Assembly (NCBI GenBank): GCA_013399875.1 | Contig: VXAZ01008011.1 | Coordinates: 280 to 64,279, forward strand | Reading direction: 5' to 3' | Origin: Gymnorhina tibicen | Lineage: Eukaryota; Chordata; Aves; Passeriformes; Artamidae | Length of the DNA stretch: 64,000 nucleotides | Part shown: positions 12,451 to 24,404 of the stretch, in pieces | How the letters are laid out: every line of letters begins with the position of its first letter | Numbering within the stretch: the stretch's first letter is position 1 | The notes under the pieces: generated by a model | What the model saw: the letters and a program-made list of their open reading frames with translations, nothing else | What the model was told of the DNA's origin: nothing | Database searches by the model: none | Made by a program: the position numbers and the translations under genes

Positions 12451-15400
12451 TTTATTCAGAAGAGAGATAAAATTATCTCCTGGAACATTTTTCTGTTCTG
12501 AATACAATACTCTTCTCAGTCATACACTGTTTCTATCTACAATCACTTCTGCCTATGCAGAAACTGTACTTAGCTGGTGAAGGAAGTCATAGAAAATGTA
12601 TGGATTCATCAGCTGCCATTACTTAGGTAGCAATGGCAGCCAAAAGAGCTGTAACATTGACTAGCTGCATTCACTCTTTATGACTGGTGGGAAACCTGCG
12701 CTGCATGGACCTTTGGTCAGAGACTACACACACACAGAGTCTTTTTGCACTGCTTGGAGCGCTTAAGAGCATTTTGGAATAGGCAACTCAGTGGAGTGAC
12801 AAAATTACCTTTCTGACTCTAGCAAACCCAGTTTAGCTTGTGTCTTTTCCAGCCAGTGGTGCAAGTAAATAGGACTGGTTTGGCAAAAGGAGACAGGTCA
12901 AACTGAATATTCTGTTGGCACTGAGGGGGGACTAGCTTCAGATCACCTCTAGGTCTGTTCTTGCATTAGTTGCATTCTTAGAGCACATCTTCTGGTTATT
13001 TATAGTGAAAGACTACAATGCCTCCACCTTATGAGTCTAACATGCAAAAGCATTACTATGAGATTTCACATAAAGATAACCAGAGTTGAGAACTTACTTT
13101 TACTCATTACTTTTACTTAGAAGCCAGTGGAATAATAACATATTTGCAGGCAAGTAATGCTGTGAAAATACCAGTTTACATCTCAATTATTACTGTTACT
13201 TAGAAAAATATTTTGCTTATGCCACAGGAATCTTTGAAAAGAGCACACAAATACATTTTGATTACAAATTGTGATTAATCTATATCTGAATTTGAATGTT
13301 TCTTTATTTTAACAAAACTATGTGTACAAAAGGCAAGCTATCAAGAATGTGCCTGATATCTTTGATTCAGTGAAAAAAGAAAGGACATATTCCAATGAAA
13401 TACATTTCTGGCAGAAGAACACTGAAAAGGGAAAATATAGCCACATTTAGCTAACTAATTAACCAATTGAGGCACTGGCATTGACCAAGGACATGGAAGG
13501 ACAAGGATGTAACTTTTGATAAACCTACTCAGTGGCAATAAAGATCAATACTAATCTGTTACTAAGGAACAGCTCATCCAGTCAGAAGTTACATAGAAGG
13601 CTGGTAGCCTGCCCTTAAACTATATGCAGAAAAACATATGACATGCATACAGTTGTTTGTAGAGCAAGAGAGATACATAACTTCTAAACAATTGTGGTAC
13701 CTCATGTAAATTTGTTTGGCATACAGTTTTTGAAGTTTATGGCAAGAAAAGGAGATAGGGTTGCCAAGCTCAGTGAGTTGGACACTGATGATTTTAGACA
13801 CTTTGAATATTTCCCTTAAGAAGAGAATCTGTCTCACATGTCTATGCACATACACTGCACATGCACATGCACATATTATTGCCAGTGTAGGTACATGGAC
13901 TCCTTGGATGAGTACAGTTACACATGTGTTTAAACACTGACAGGAACATAATTTATTATTCTCACCACTGAAAGACTGTATAGTTTATAGCAGTTTGCCC
14001 CACCCATCTTGGTATCATTCAAGTTGTGGAACTACTCTTGGCAGCTCATCAGAGAAGCAGAGCCCAGGCCAGCAGGCAACTGAGGCAATCACTGGTGGAG
14101 TAATCACAGAAAATCTTTGTAGATGAGAATTTTGTGCTGCTGTCAGTAAGGAAAACTGCCTTCACATCCATCTAGAGTCTTCACCAGATTCTTGGTGCAC
14201 AATAACCCCTTATTTATCTTGCGTCTTAATCTCTTTATTCTACTAAATACACAGTTTTATAATAGTAGGAATTTAAAAACATAGAAACTTCAGAAGCATT
14301 TATTGTCAAAATAAAAGACATTTTGGATAAGAAAAGTGAAGAGAAGGCATATTACAGGTATAACAAGTACTGTTTGAGTGATATCAAGTCATTTACTGAC
14401 CTCTTTCCCCTTATAATAATATTACTTCTGTTCCCTAAATGACATTACTTTGGCTCACCAATGTTCTAGAGCCATTCTGCTGGATAGCGTGTGCAGCCAT
14501 TGAAAAATATAATCCTTGCAATGAATTAAATGAAAAACTAACCAGAAAAGCAGTACATATTACAAGCATAATAGCTGGCTTGAAAGTGTATCCTGGGGTT
14601 TCAGATGATGTCATAATCTGCTACAGCAAATTTAATAGTATTGTTGCCTGGAAGCTAAGCCATTATACTATGTTTAATTTCACTAAGATGTAAATTACAT
14701 GATTCAGTGTTGCATAGTACTGGCTACTGCCATTGTGGATTCTTGTTCTTGCAGCTGTCAGGAATTCTAATATTTATGGGGATTTTTTTTAGTTGTTAGT
14801 CAACAGCTTTTATAGATTCTTAAAAAATAATAATTTTACCCTCCCTTATTTGCTATTAGTCCACCTCATCTCTGCATTCATCTCTTTTCCAAAAATAATA
14901 ACAGAATTGTAGGCTGACTCTTTGAAGTCTATCAGTAAATATTCATTCCTTGAAGAAAAGAAAACAATATGGCTTGAAGTGACTTCTTAACTGTTATCAC
15001 ATTTGATTTTAGTGAGCCTTCAAATCAAAAAGAAGATCCTTTCCTTACAGAGTGATAGCCAGCTTGGGTGTTTATACTCCATCTTTTATGGTAACTGCCA
15101 GAATGAAAATTGAGGAGACATTCTGTATTACCACATGACTTTTACCAGAAAAAAATATAAATAAAACTTGCCACCAACAAGTAGATCAAAACTTCTGTTG
15201 TAATCTGAAATTTGCAGCTGAACTTCATAGGAAAATAGCCTAGTTGACATCCATAAAGTGTAATAGATGTGTCTTTAAAGGAGTACGACATATTTTCTAT
15301 CATTAAAAACGAATGCAGTAATTGACTATTAGCATCTAGATATGGGCTTTAATATCAATGATTTATTGACAACCTTTTACAAGTACTGTGATATACAGAA

Positions 15401-17341
15401 ATGAAAATGCAATTTATGGGCTTATTGTTTGTTCTTTCAAATGTTGGTTAGTTAAAAAATTCTTACCCTTGCACATCTATATATTTTTCTCTCTGCACTT
15501 GTCTGTGGGTGGATAATTTACCTATCTACAATGCTTGCCAATTCCATGCTTCTGACAACATAATTGATTTTAGGCAGGTCTATGCATATATGGGAAATCG
15601 GTGAAAATTTTGGATTAGCTTTTAAAAGCAAGTATTGTTAGCAAAGGGATGATTCACAACAGAGATATGCTTGAGAAGACATAAAATAAATCAACAGAAA
15701 CTGGTGTCAGTTATAAGCCACATGCAATTAAAAATAATCTAATCATTGTTTTGAAAACTTAAATGCAAATATGAATATCCAGTGGCTCACATTTACAAAA
15801 ATGTGCTCGTATTTGCTGCTTTCAGAAGCCTTTGTTCATGTAGTAAAGCCACTGACTAGATTTTGATTCTATTGGCTATATTTATTTGTGTATTTTAATT
15901 GTTGTGATCTACTGGCACAACTTCCCATCTTTATATCACAGCTGTGGTTTAGCAGTCATTCAGTGGCTCTGTGAGAGAAGGCATACTTTTGTTGGTGCTC
16001 TGAATCATTTCTGTGATTACCAATCAATTTAAAGCAGAAATGAAAGTGCATTATATCAGAAAAATATTCTAAAAATGGCCATAAGATCACTTTTAAATTG
16101 TCTGAATTTGTCTTTGAAATTATCTATACAGGAACTTGAAATCATGTCTTGGAATAATTTAGCAGGGTTTTGTCACATGTTAGAATAAAAACATTAGTGT
16201 TGTGGTTTTGGACTAGTGTTAAGGGATTTTTTTAGGCTTTTTGCTTTTAGAAGCTGCTTTAGGTAGCACAAAAAATAAAGGTCTTACAACTATAACAAAG
16301 GCCTCTCCAAAAAAACTGTAACCAACCCTAAGCAATAGTTTCCTCTCATCTTCACTTCTATCATTTGTAAATTTTAATGAGCCTACAGAGAAAAGAGTCT
16401 AAAATGCCATTTTACTCTCGATTTCTATTCCTCCTCTTTCTTCTGTAGTAGCCTACTTAAGGTAGAGGAAAGTTGTGAGGAAACAGTATCCTGGAAGTTT
16501 TTTTCCATTGTCTGCAGAGAAGCTACAAAAGGGAGTACAAGCGACTTTTAAATGCGATAAATGTACATCCACAGTCACTGAGGAAGAAAGCAATAAGGAT
16601 TAAGAAATTATTTTATCTGTAAGACTCTCCATGATAGACACCACTTGGTAAAATACAATGGGCAAAAGCTTGGTACAAGCTTTGTACCTCAGCTAGGTAC
16701 CTCAGCTCCATAATAGTGATCTTGGGCAGCTGGAGACATCAGCTTCAGGATTCAGAGCATTAAAAATACAGCTTGTCTGCTCCTCTCATGATGCAGGAGG
16801 GGAGAGGTGGGAATTAATATCTACATGGCAAATGATTGTCTACGGCTCTTACAATGCATTTAACCATTACATTGTAGAAATATCAAGAGACTACAATTTG
16901 CTTTTGAGTGCTACAGCTGAAATTAAGTGAGAACGTTACCAATACCTGAAACACAGTGCACTGTGAAATTTGTTGTTAAGAGAAACTGTTTCTACACTGT
17001 AAATGGATGGCAAACACCACTTCAAACTCCTCCTGCTCTCCCTTTCATTTGAAAGATAAAAGCTTGCAAAATATGAGGAAAAGAAATGTAACACAGTCAT
17101 GGAAGTAGTAGATTTTTCCTCATGGCAGGGTTTTTCATATGTGCATTTTCGTGTTGAGAGTTGTTTTAATCTAAATAAGGCATCTGATGCTCTGTTTATC
17201 AGAATTTTAAGAGGTTGTGATTACTTAGAGCTTCATACTCAGTGAGTATGTTATTCTAAAAACAAAATGGCAGTGTAAAGCAAGGAAGTGTCAGGATAGC
17301 TGAAATCAGCTTTTCTCCCCCTTTTTTTTTTTTCCTTGCAG

Positions 17342-17396
17342 TAGGAAATAATTTACTAAATTAGAACTTTGAAAGGAAAAAAGTAGGTACATGCAG
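17342..17396 (+). other. Pseudo-exon-like segment with strong splice-like flanks
   Basis: A long pyrimidine tract ending in CTTGCAG (to 17341) is followed 55 bases later by GCAG|GTAATA. The two look like a 3' and a 5' splice site on the plus strand. The enclosed 55 bases have stops in the frames read, so it would not be a coding exon. It might be a non-coding RNA exon or, more likely, chance. Confidence 0.15.
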
Positions 17397-18140
17397 GTAA
17401 TATTTTGTTTAGTTCCTGGTTTAAAAAAATATGTGAATCACTGATGCTTCTGCTTTAGATAACAAAGAAAATATTGGAACTTAAGAAATTATTTGAAAGA
17501 CATATCAGTTACTGTGAAATGCTCAGGTGCAGTTCGCTTTTTCTCTTGCAAAACTAAATTTACAGAAACTGTAATTATATGGTGAGCATATATTTTTTTC
17601 CACTTCACTGAAAATTGTGTGGTATTTTTTTCAATATTCATCTGTATCCTGTCTTCTGAAATCTAATCTCTGAAAAAAATTTTAAAGGAATAAAAAAGTG
17701 AAGAACCATGAGCATAAACTAGCAACCCACACCCAGGTGCAACCTTCTCCTCTGAAATGAGAAACTCATGGACTACGTATAAATTCCAAACCCTTCTGTT
17801 TCTCTGAGTTGCATGGCTGACATATAAAGTCCACAAAAAATTATATTTAGCCCAAGACTATTCCCTACCTCAAAGCTGAATCAATGGATTTTGTCTCATT
17901 TTCCATTGTTTTTCACTAGAATCTAGATCTCCAAACTGTAAACCGATTCTGTATCAATATTACATTCCTACATATTGAAATATACTTAAACACTTGACAT
18001 ATAAAATAACAGTTAAATGGTAGATGATAATGGCATACCACTGTGAATTAATGATTTGTTTACTTTGCAGTTCCATCTTTCAGTGGCACATGGAGAAATG
18101 TTGTTTATTTTTTGCTTTCAGTAAAATTATATTTGGATAC

Positions 18141-18182
18141 CATACATACATATACAAATACGTGTATATATACATATATACA
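18141..18182. repeat. TA/CATA-rich simple repeat
   Basis: Imperfect CATA and TATA units form a short low-complexity tract. Confidence 0.8.
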
Positions 18183-19330
18183 GAACTGGGGAATTAACCT
18201 TTAGTTTCTTATTCCTAAAATGGCTCCTTTCACATTCATAAGACTTTGCCTAGCTGGAGCATTGAGGAATATGTAAAATTTGTTATTATTTGGAAAATTA
18301 AATTCAAAGTAACTTCTTTATAAAAAGGGATTTTTAAAAACCCCAAACTTTGCAAGCATAAGCCCAATCATAAGCCCTATGTTTTGTGTTTGCATTGCTA
18401 ATTTATCCTCATCTTATTGAAAATTCTGGAATTTTGCACATCCTTTTTAGGCTATTTCAGTATCACATTGCATTCTGTCAATGTCTCATTTGAGCCTAAT
18501 GTTTTATTCAATATCACATGTATAGGACTATATAAAAGTAATGATTCTAAAAGATGAGCGAAGCTAAAGCATTTTTGAAATTTACAATGGATGTTATTTT
18601 ATCTTTATTTCATAACTTTCATAATACAAATTGGTAGACTAATTCTATTTTTACTACTGACTAGTTTGATTTCTATTTTTTTGAAACAACTTATACTTCT
18701 GGATAAGTTTTGTGAAAGTATGCTAAATCAGTCAGCAAAATGTCTAATTTTGTCACTGCATCCCAAAATACTCGTTGTTCTTAATATCAAAAGTATCTCT
18801 AAGTTTTCCATGGGAAATATTTAAAAAATTATGAAATGAACAAGGTGCTTTGGGCCAGTTTACTTTTGGCCCAAAGAAATTATGAAAATTAATAGTTGCC
18901 AAAGTTTTTTTTATAGGTGATGTAAATTGAGAGACTAAAACAGTTAGAAGAGATTTTAATGATGCTTGTAGAAAATTTAATAATTTATATTGTATAGTGA
19001 AATATTTCAGGTTTTCTTCATCTTTTTCTTATTGACTGAACAGAGCAAAGAATGAAATGATGCGTTAGAACCAGATCTGATTTCTTTGTTTCTTGTACCA
19101 ACTCTCCTCATTTGTTCCCCTTGTACTTTGATGTGATTTTTCTACTAAACCATGAAAAGGTTGTTATTGGACATGCTTTATATCTCAGTTTGTTATTAAT
19201 AATATTGTTATTATGCTTTTTAGGCCACATAAGAACTGCAGAAATACCGCAGTCAAGCAGAACTATACTCTGTCCAGTGCAATACTTTTTCCTCTGGTAG
19301 TGACAGTAGTAGTTCATTCTATGCATTCAT

Positions 19331-20635
19331 AGTCATAGAATCATAGAATGGTTTGTGTTAGAAGGGACCTCGATCACTAGTCCATCACCCTGTCACAGGC
19401 AGGAACACCTCCCACTAGACCATGTTGCTCAAAGACCCATCCAGCCTTACCTGGAACTCTTCCAGGGACAGGGCATCCACAACTCTGGGCAACCTGTTCC
19501 AGTGCCTCACCATTGTCACAGTAAAGAACTTCTTCTTTATGTCCAGTCTAAACTTATCTTCTTTCAGTTTAAAACTGTTACCCCTCGTGCTGTCACAACA
19601 GGCCTTGGTAAAAAGCCTTTCTCCATCTTTTTTGTAAGCCCCTTCTACACAAAAGTAGGTCACACTAAGGTCTCCTCAAAGCCTTGCTTCCTCCAGGCTG
19701 AACAATCTCAGTGCTAACAACATATTTTCATAGAATTATTCCAGCCCTCTGACTCTTTTTGTGGTCCTCCTCTGAACCTGCTCAGAACTAGAGGCAGTAC
19801 TTTGTCTTGGCCTGTTGAACTTCATGAACTTCTCATGGGTCCACTGACCAAGCCTGTCAAGGTCCCTCTGGAGAGTACTCCTTCCCTCTGGCAAATCAAC
19901 TGCACCACTAGCTTGGTGGCTTGGTGTCATCCTCAAACTTGCTTACTCATTCCTACTGTCTATGTCATTTAAGAAGATCTTCAATTGCACTGTCACCCAT
20001 ATGGATCATTGAAAGACAGCACTCATTTCTGGTTTCCACTTAGACACTGAGGCACTGACTGCAATTATTGGAAAGCTCCCTTCCAACCAGCTTTTTATCC
20101 ATCCAACAGTCCTTCTGACAAACCCATCTCTCCAATGCTGCAGACAGAATGTTGAATGGGACCTTTTCAAAAGCCTTACAGAAATCTAGGTAGACTACAT
20201 CAGTTGCTCTTCCTTTGTTCATTGATGCAGTTACTCCATTGTAGATGGTCACCAGATCAGTCAGGCATGATTTGCCCTTTGTGAAGCATGGTGGCTGTCT
20301 ATAATCACCTCACTATCTTCCATATGTTTAGACATGTCTTCCAAGATGATCTGCTCAATCACCTTATTGGGAACAGTCTGGTCAGTAGTTCCCAGGGTCC
20401 TCCTTCTTCACCCTTTTTAAAAATTGACATGATGTGTCCCTTTTTCCAGTCCCTAAGGATTTCACCTGACTGCAACTACTTTTCAAATAGGATAGAGAGC
20501 AGCTTAGCAACTTTGTGTCCTAGTTTCCTCACGATTCTGGGATGCATCTGGTCTTGGGGTGCATTCCTTGCCTACTTCCCAGCATCTACATTCACAGAAT
20601 TAAGGATGTTAGAAGACATATTCCTGCCTACACTC
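19331..20635 (-). mobile_element. CR1 LINE, 3' part with decayed reverse transcriptase
   Basis: The minus strand gives CR1 pol followed by the 3' UTR, ending in the diagnostic TCATAGAATCATAGAATGG (plus-strand view) at about 19331. Recognisable parts in pol order are an upstream RT region (20290-20635), motif A at 20040-20252 ([10 protein letters not shown]), a post-motif-C region (SGAVDLPEG...LQRDLDRL) and the C-terminal RHWNRLPR block (19415-19663). Similarity fades beyond about 20635, so the copy is 5'-truncated. Several frameshifts and stops make it inactive. An internal piece appears to be missing near 19797-19805, where C-terminal and mid-RT sequences are joined. Confidence 0.93.
19900..20635 (-). 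pseudogene. Reverse transcriptase remnant of the CR1 copy
   Basis: The RT belonged to the CR1 ORF2 protein, which copies the element RNA into DNA at the target site. Motif A is kept as [10 protein letters not shown]. The catalytic motif that is normally F-A-D-D reads F-E-D-D at 19926-19937 and lies in a different frame from its neighbours. The altered residue, the frameshifts and the stops show it cannot make an enzyme. Confidence 0.85.
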
Positions 20636-22284
20636 TTTAGTATCCATTTACCATTTTGTCTTGTTTCATGGTTTTGTGAATCCATGGATACTATCTACTT
20701 CACTAACCTTCTGTGGCAAAGGTCAAAACAAATTTCTGAAGTTTATTACTGTTTTTACAATAATGTGTTTTAAAATTATCTCTTCCTTTTTCCAACTGAT
20801 ACCTCCCTCCTCTTGTCCTCTTATTAGTGAGTAACAGTACTCTCTATATCTTAATGCTTCACCTTCTTGGCTCAGTCCATTGCCAGTCTCTGTCTTTGTC
20901 TCAATAGCAGACCTTCCTTTTTAGTTTCACTGCTTTAAGCTCTCTCATTTCAATGCTCTCTACCTTTTCTACTTCTTTTTTACCTTCATGGAAATGCAGA
21001 GAACACAGCTGCATAAAGTAGTCACATTAAGAACATATCAAGATTATACATAACACCAAAATGACAGCCTCTATCCGGTTCTTGTTACACCTTCTGATTG
21101 TGATGAGCATTTTCTTGACTTTTGTGAATGCCACCATGCAGAAATTATAGATTTCAGAAAGCTGTCAATGATAATTCCAGTATATCCCTACTGACTTACA
21201 ATTGTCATTCCAAAATCAGCATCCTGTAAGTACAGTTTTGATTATTTTTTCTCTAGAGATTTTACATGTATCTACACTAAAATCTATCATTTTGCTTTCT
21301 CACTCAGTGTTGTGAGGTCCAATGTGTTGAGGAAACTTTTTGCCAGCAGTAAGGTGTCTGGCTACCCAAGTCAGCTCATTTCTAATGGCCTCCAAAAACC
21401 TTAGAGATCACTGAAAGACATTAACCAAAATTTATTCCCACTACAAAACCACTGGCATTCACCAGAATATGACATGATGTCAGTGTTGTCCAATCTGTGC
21501 AGTGACCACTAAAAACGCTGCTTTGTGATTTATCTATAGAAGAGACAATTCCTTCAATCTTGAAATAATTCAGTTTCTTGAAAAATATTCATCTGGCAAC
21601 AAAAAAAAAAAAAAAANNNNNNNNNNNNNNNNNNNNNNNNNNNNNNNNNNNNNNNNNNNNNNNNNNNTAAAAATCTAAATGTGTCATGATCACTGGATGG
21701 TGTTTATCCACGTGTTGCTTAAAAACTTTCCAAACCTCTGTCAAGCTACTGTAGCAGCCATTCCCATTTTAGGAACTGTGCTGACTCTTTATCACCAGAC
21801 TGCATTCACCTATGCAATCAGTGACCTTTTCATTTACTACAGACCCTTTGATGGGCTGAAGTCAGAGGTGTTTGCTTCTAGTTTTCAGGTGCTCTCTAGA
21901 GCCCTTCTGGCAGGTGCAAGTGACTTCAGTTTTCATCTAGCATCATCTAACAAGTGGCTTTTGCAACAAGTAATTTACACTCCTTAGCGAGGAACTTGAC
22001 AATTTCATGTTTGAGTTCCTTCTAGTTTCTTAAGGTAATGCCATCCTGTTCCAGCATCCAACTGCTCTGTTTGGTCTAATTAATCTATAATTTTCCTCCC
22101 AAAGACTGGGGAAAATAGAGAAATCTTTCCAAAGTTTTCACAAGCAAAGTCTGGTAGAAAGAATGACCTCAGCTTCTTTGCTATTATATGATCAGTGTTC
22201 AGTACCTCTTTTACACAGTTTTCATCAAGTACTGCTATTGATTCCCTAGATGGACACCTTCTTTATGTATTTAATATTTTGCTA
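20636..22284. other. Unassigned pyrimidine-rich sequence with an assembly gap
   Basis: This stretch is T/C-rich on the plus strand, much like antisense LINE DNA, and follows directly on the CR1 copy. It may hold very diverged CR1 sequence, but I cannot align it by eye with confidence. No gene is seen. Confidence 0.4.
21617..21667. other. Assembly gap (51 N)
   Basis: Fifty-one unknown bases follow a run of 16 A (21601-21616). The true length and content of the gap cannot be known from the window, and a homopolymer may have caused it. Confidence 0.99.
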
Positions 22285-22620
22285 TCACCTTGCCCCTCAG
22301 CCCCCACTACCCCTTCCTTCTTCCCAGGAATTCTCTATGTTTGGGAATGGAGGTGCAGTCAGTTCATTACACGTTCTCCGCTGCTCCTTCTTCCTCACAC
22401 TCATCCCCTGCTCCAGTGTGTGGTCTCTCCCACAGGAGACAGTCCTCCATGAACTGTGAGTCCTTTCTACAGGCTGCAGTTCTGCACAAACTGCACCTGC
22501 GTAGGTCCCTTCCACCAGGTGCAGTCCTTCAGGAACAACTGCTTCCCCTGATGGGGCCACAAGCCCTGAAGGAAAGCTTGTTTTAGTGCAGGGTTCCCTC
22601 AGAGTTACAGACTCCTTATA
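22285..22620 (-). mobile_element. Diverged fragment of an avian ERV LTR
   Basis: The plus strand shows short spaced blocks, GTCAGTTCATTACACG, CTCCAGTGTGTGG, GGAGACAGTCCTCCATGAA and GGTGCAGTCCTTCAGGAAC. These are typical of a bird ERV LTR with repeated 'CTCCAGYGTGGG...CACGGG' modules, seen here in antisense. Only this inner part is recognisable. Neither LTR end nor a target duplication is visible, and the blocks are well mutated, so it is an old partial copy. ORFs of 69-98 residues over it are not genes. Confidence 0.75.
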
Positions 22621-22757
22621 CGAGACTATTTGACCAGATAATTTTCTTCTATTTCTGAAATGTTTACATCTGGATTACCAGCATCTTTTAGTGTAGCTGT
22701 TCTTCTGAAACAAAAATGGTTTCTATTTTGATAAGAATGTTTTCTGTCAATATATAC

Positions 22758-22782
22758 TTGAACAATATCTTATATTGTTCAA
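22758..22782. repeat. Perfect 11-bp inverted repeat, 3-base spacer
   Basis: TTGAACAATAT, CTT, ATATTGTTCAA form a perfect hairpin. No terminator-like T run or known element is attached, and its role is unknown. Confidence 0.9.
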
Positions 22783-24041
22783 ATTTCCATTTCTCTTCAG
22801 TCTGTATTTCCCCTTGTAGGAATGTAGCCATTTGAGTCAATAATCATTATTTGTGTTAGTAATACTAATATACAGATATACATGTATTCTAAATCAATTA
22901 TTTCACCGAAGAGGATGGACATTCTTGATGGTCCTGAGGCCTTTGCAAAATATAGAAGAAATATTATCCAAAAGTTTGTATTTAAAACGAAGGCTAGGGA
23001 GGGGGGTGAGAAGCAGGAGAGGGAAAACATAGCTGCATTTTTTAAATAATTCTATGTTCCTTCCATCCCATTAATTCCTTAAATTATTTTTTCATTCATT
23101 TTTCCCATGACACATTCATCACTTTCAAAAAGCCAGAGTCCAAATGAACCAGATGTGCTGAACGTGCAAATAACTGAAAAATAGGTTTCCCTGGAAACCA
23201 GATTAAAACCTTCAGAACAGCTCCACCTCCTGCTCAGCTTCCCTATCCCTTTTAGCAGTTCAGTAATAGCAAATCAAGACACTCATACCCAGATTGTGCC
23301 CTCCACTTACATGAGCAGGGGGTAACCAATTCAGGCAGGATTCAGAAAGGAGAGACTTCCATTTCAGTATTTTTTCACTGTTTTATTCTCTGTAAATCTG
23401 TAACTCCTCTGTAATAGCAGCACATGGAATGGGTAGGACAGGCATTTTTGCAGATGGTATCAGAACACAGCTGCCTTTCACATTGTCCCTTGGCAATCCC
23501 ATGGTTAACTGTGTAGAATACCTACTAGAAGGCCACTCCAATTAGCACTCATTTATCTGGAATCCTTTCCCCGGAACTTTACATTGCTGTTGCAAGGCAT
23601 TTTGAAATTCAGATGGGAACTAAATGACTAACCAGAAAATTCACCTACCATCATCTGCTAGCTCTTCTCCCACATACTCTGTACTGTTCTGCAGATGCCA
23701 GAGGTGTGGGAATGAAGGCAAACCTCTTTCCTTGACTGCATCCTGCCTCTTTCCATGATTCTCGTGTGCCTGAGTGGCCTTGGTCCTTGCCAAATAAAAC
23801 TCCTAGTACAGTACCTCTGATAAAATTTCATTGCTGGAACAGTTCAGCATAACTTTGACCCTTTGCACTCCTTCATGTAACACCAATGTGAAGGGAATAA
23901 TACAGCCCCAATGGATGCTCTACATAAACTGGCTCTGTAATCAAGAACCCTTTCCCTTAAAATAATGATCTTTTCTGACCTTGCAAATCTTGTATTTTAC
24001 AAAGCAGTAGTACTGCAGTGTAACTAGGGAAATGTTGCAGT

Positions 24042-24090
24042 AACAATAAAATAATATATTTTATAAAATAAAAATAAAATAAAAATTTTC
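24042..24090. repeat. AAAAT-rich low-complexity tract
   Basis: Irregular AATAAA and AAAAT units form a low-complexity tract. AATAAA occurs several times but with no gene to terminate. Confidence 0.75.
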
Positions 24091-24382
24091 ATCACATTGT
24101 GAAGCAATCATGACTTACCCTTAGAATGAGGAGAGGAGACCCTTTGATGCATTGCTCCTGTTTTCATTCCTCATCTGATCAGGGAGAGGTGGAATAAATC
24201 ACTGTGCTTCTACCCAGACTAGAATACATTTCTGAAGGGAGAGCTGAGTGAAGAACACGTATTAAAAATTGTTAACTGAAATGAACACAGGACAACAAAC
24301 AACAGAAGTATCTTGCCCTGTTAATGAGATGCTGCTATCTGGACTAGTCTGTATTTGCTGAGTTTCTAATTAGTTTTCATTT

Positions 24383-24404
24383 TATTAACATGCTAATGTT
24401 AATA
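24383..24404. repeat. 22-bp palindrome with TTAA cores
   Basis: Nine-base arms (TATTAACAT / ATGTTAATA) surround GCTA. An ATGCTAAT octamer-like word and a nearby CTAATTAG (24366-24373) make it resemble a homeodomain or POU binding cluster. No function can be shown from the sequence. Confidence 0.6.

Larger units (their letters stand above)
7867..19330. other. Unique AT-rich DNA with microsatellites
   Basis: No gene or well-preserved transposon is recognised. The stretch contains simple repeats (8284-8355, 12412-12450, 18141-18182), one hydrophobic 111-residue frame (11521-11856, minus) and a splice-site-like pair around 17342-17396, all listed separately. Very old repeats could be hidden here that only a profile search would show. 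Confidence 0.5.

Noticed and set aside
16196..16225. LTR-like start TGTTGTGGTTTTGG
   Set aside because: No matching CA end, GC-rich U3, poly(A) signal order or target duplication was found downstream.
20288..20773. 161-residue plus-strand frame
   Set aside because: Mostly an antisense shadow of CR1 reverse transcriptase. The minus strand gives the recognisable protein pattern.
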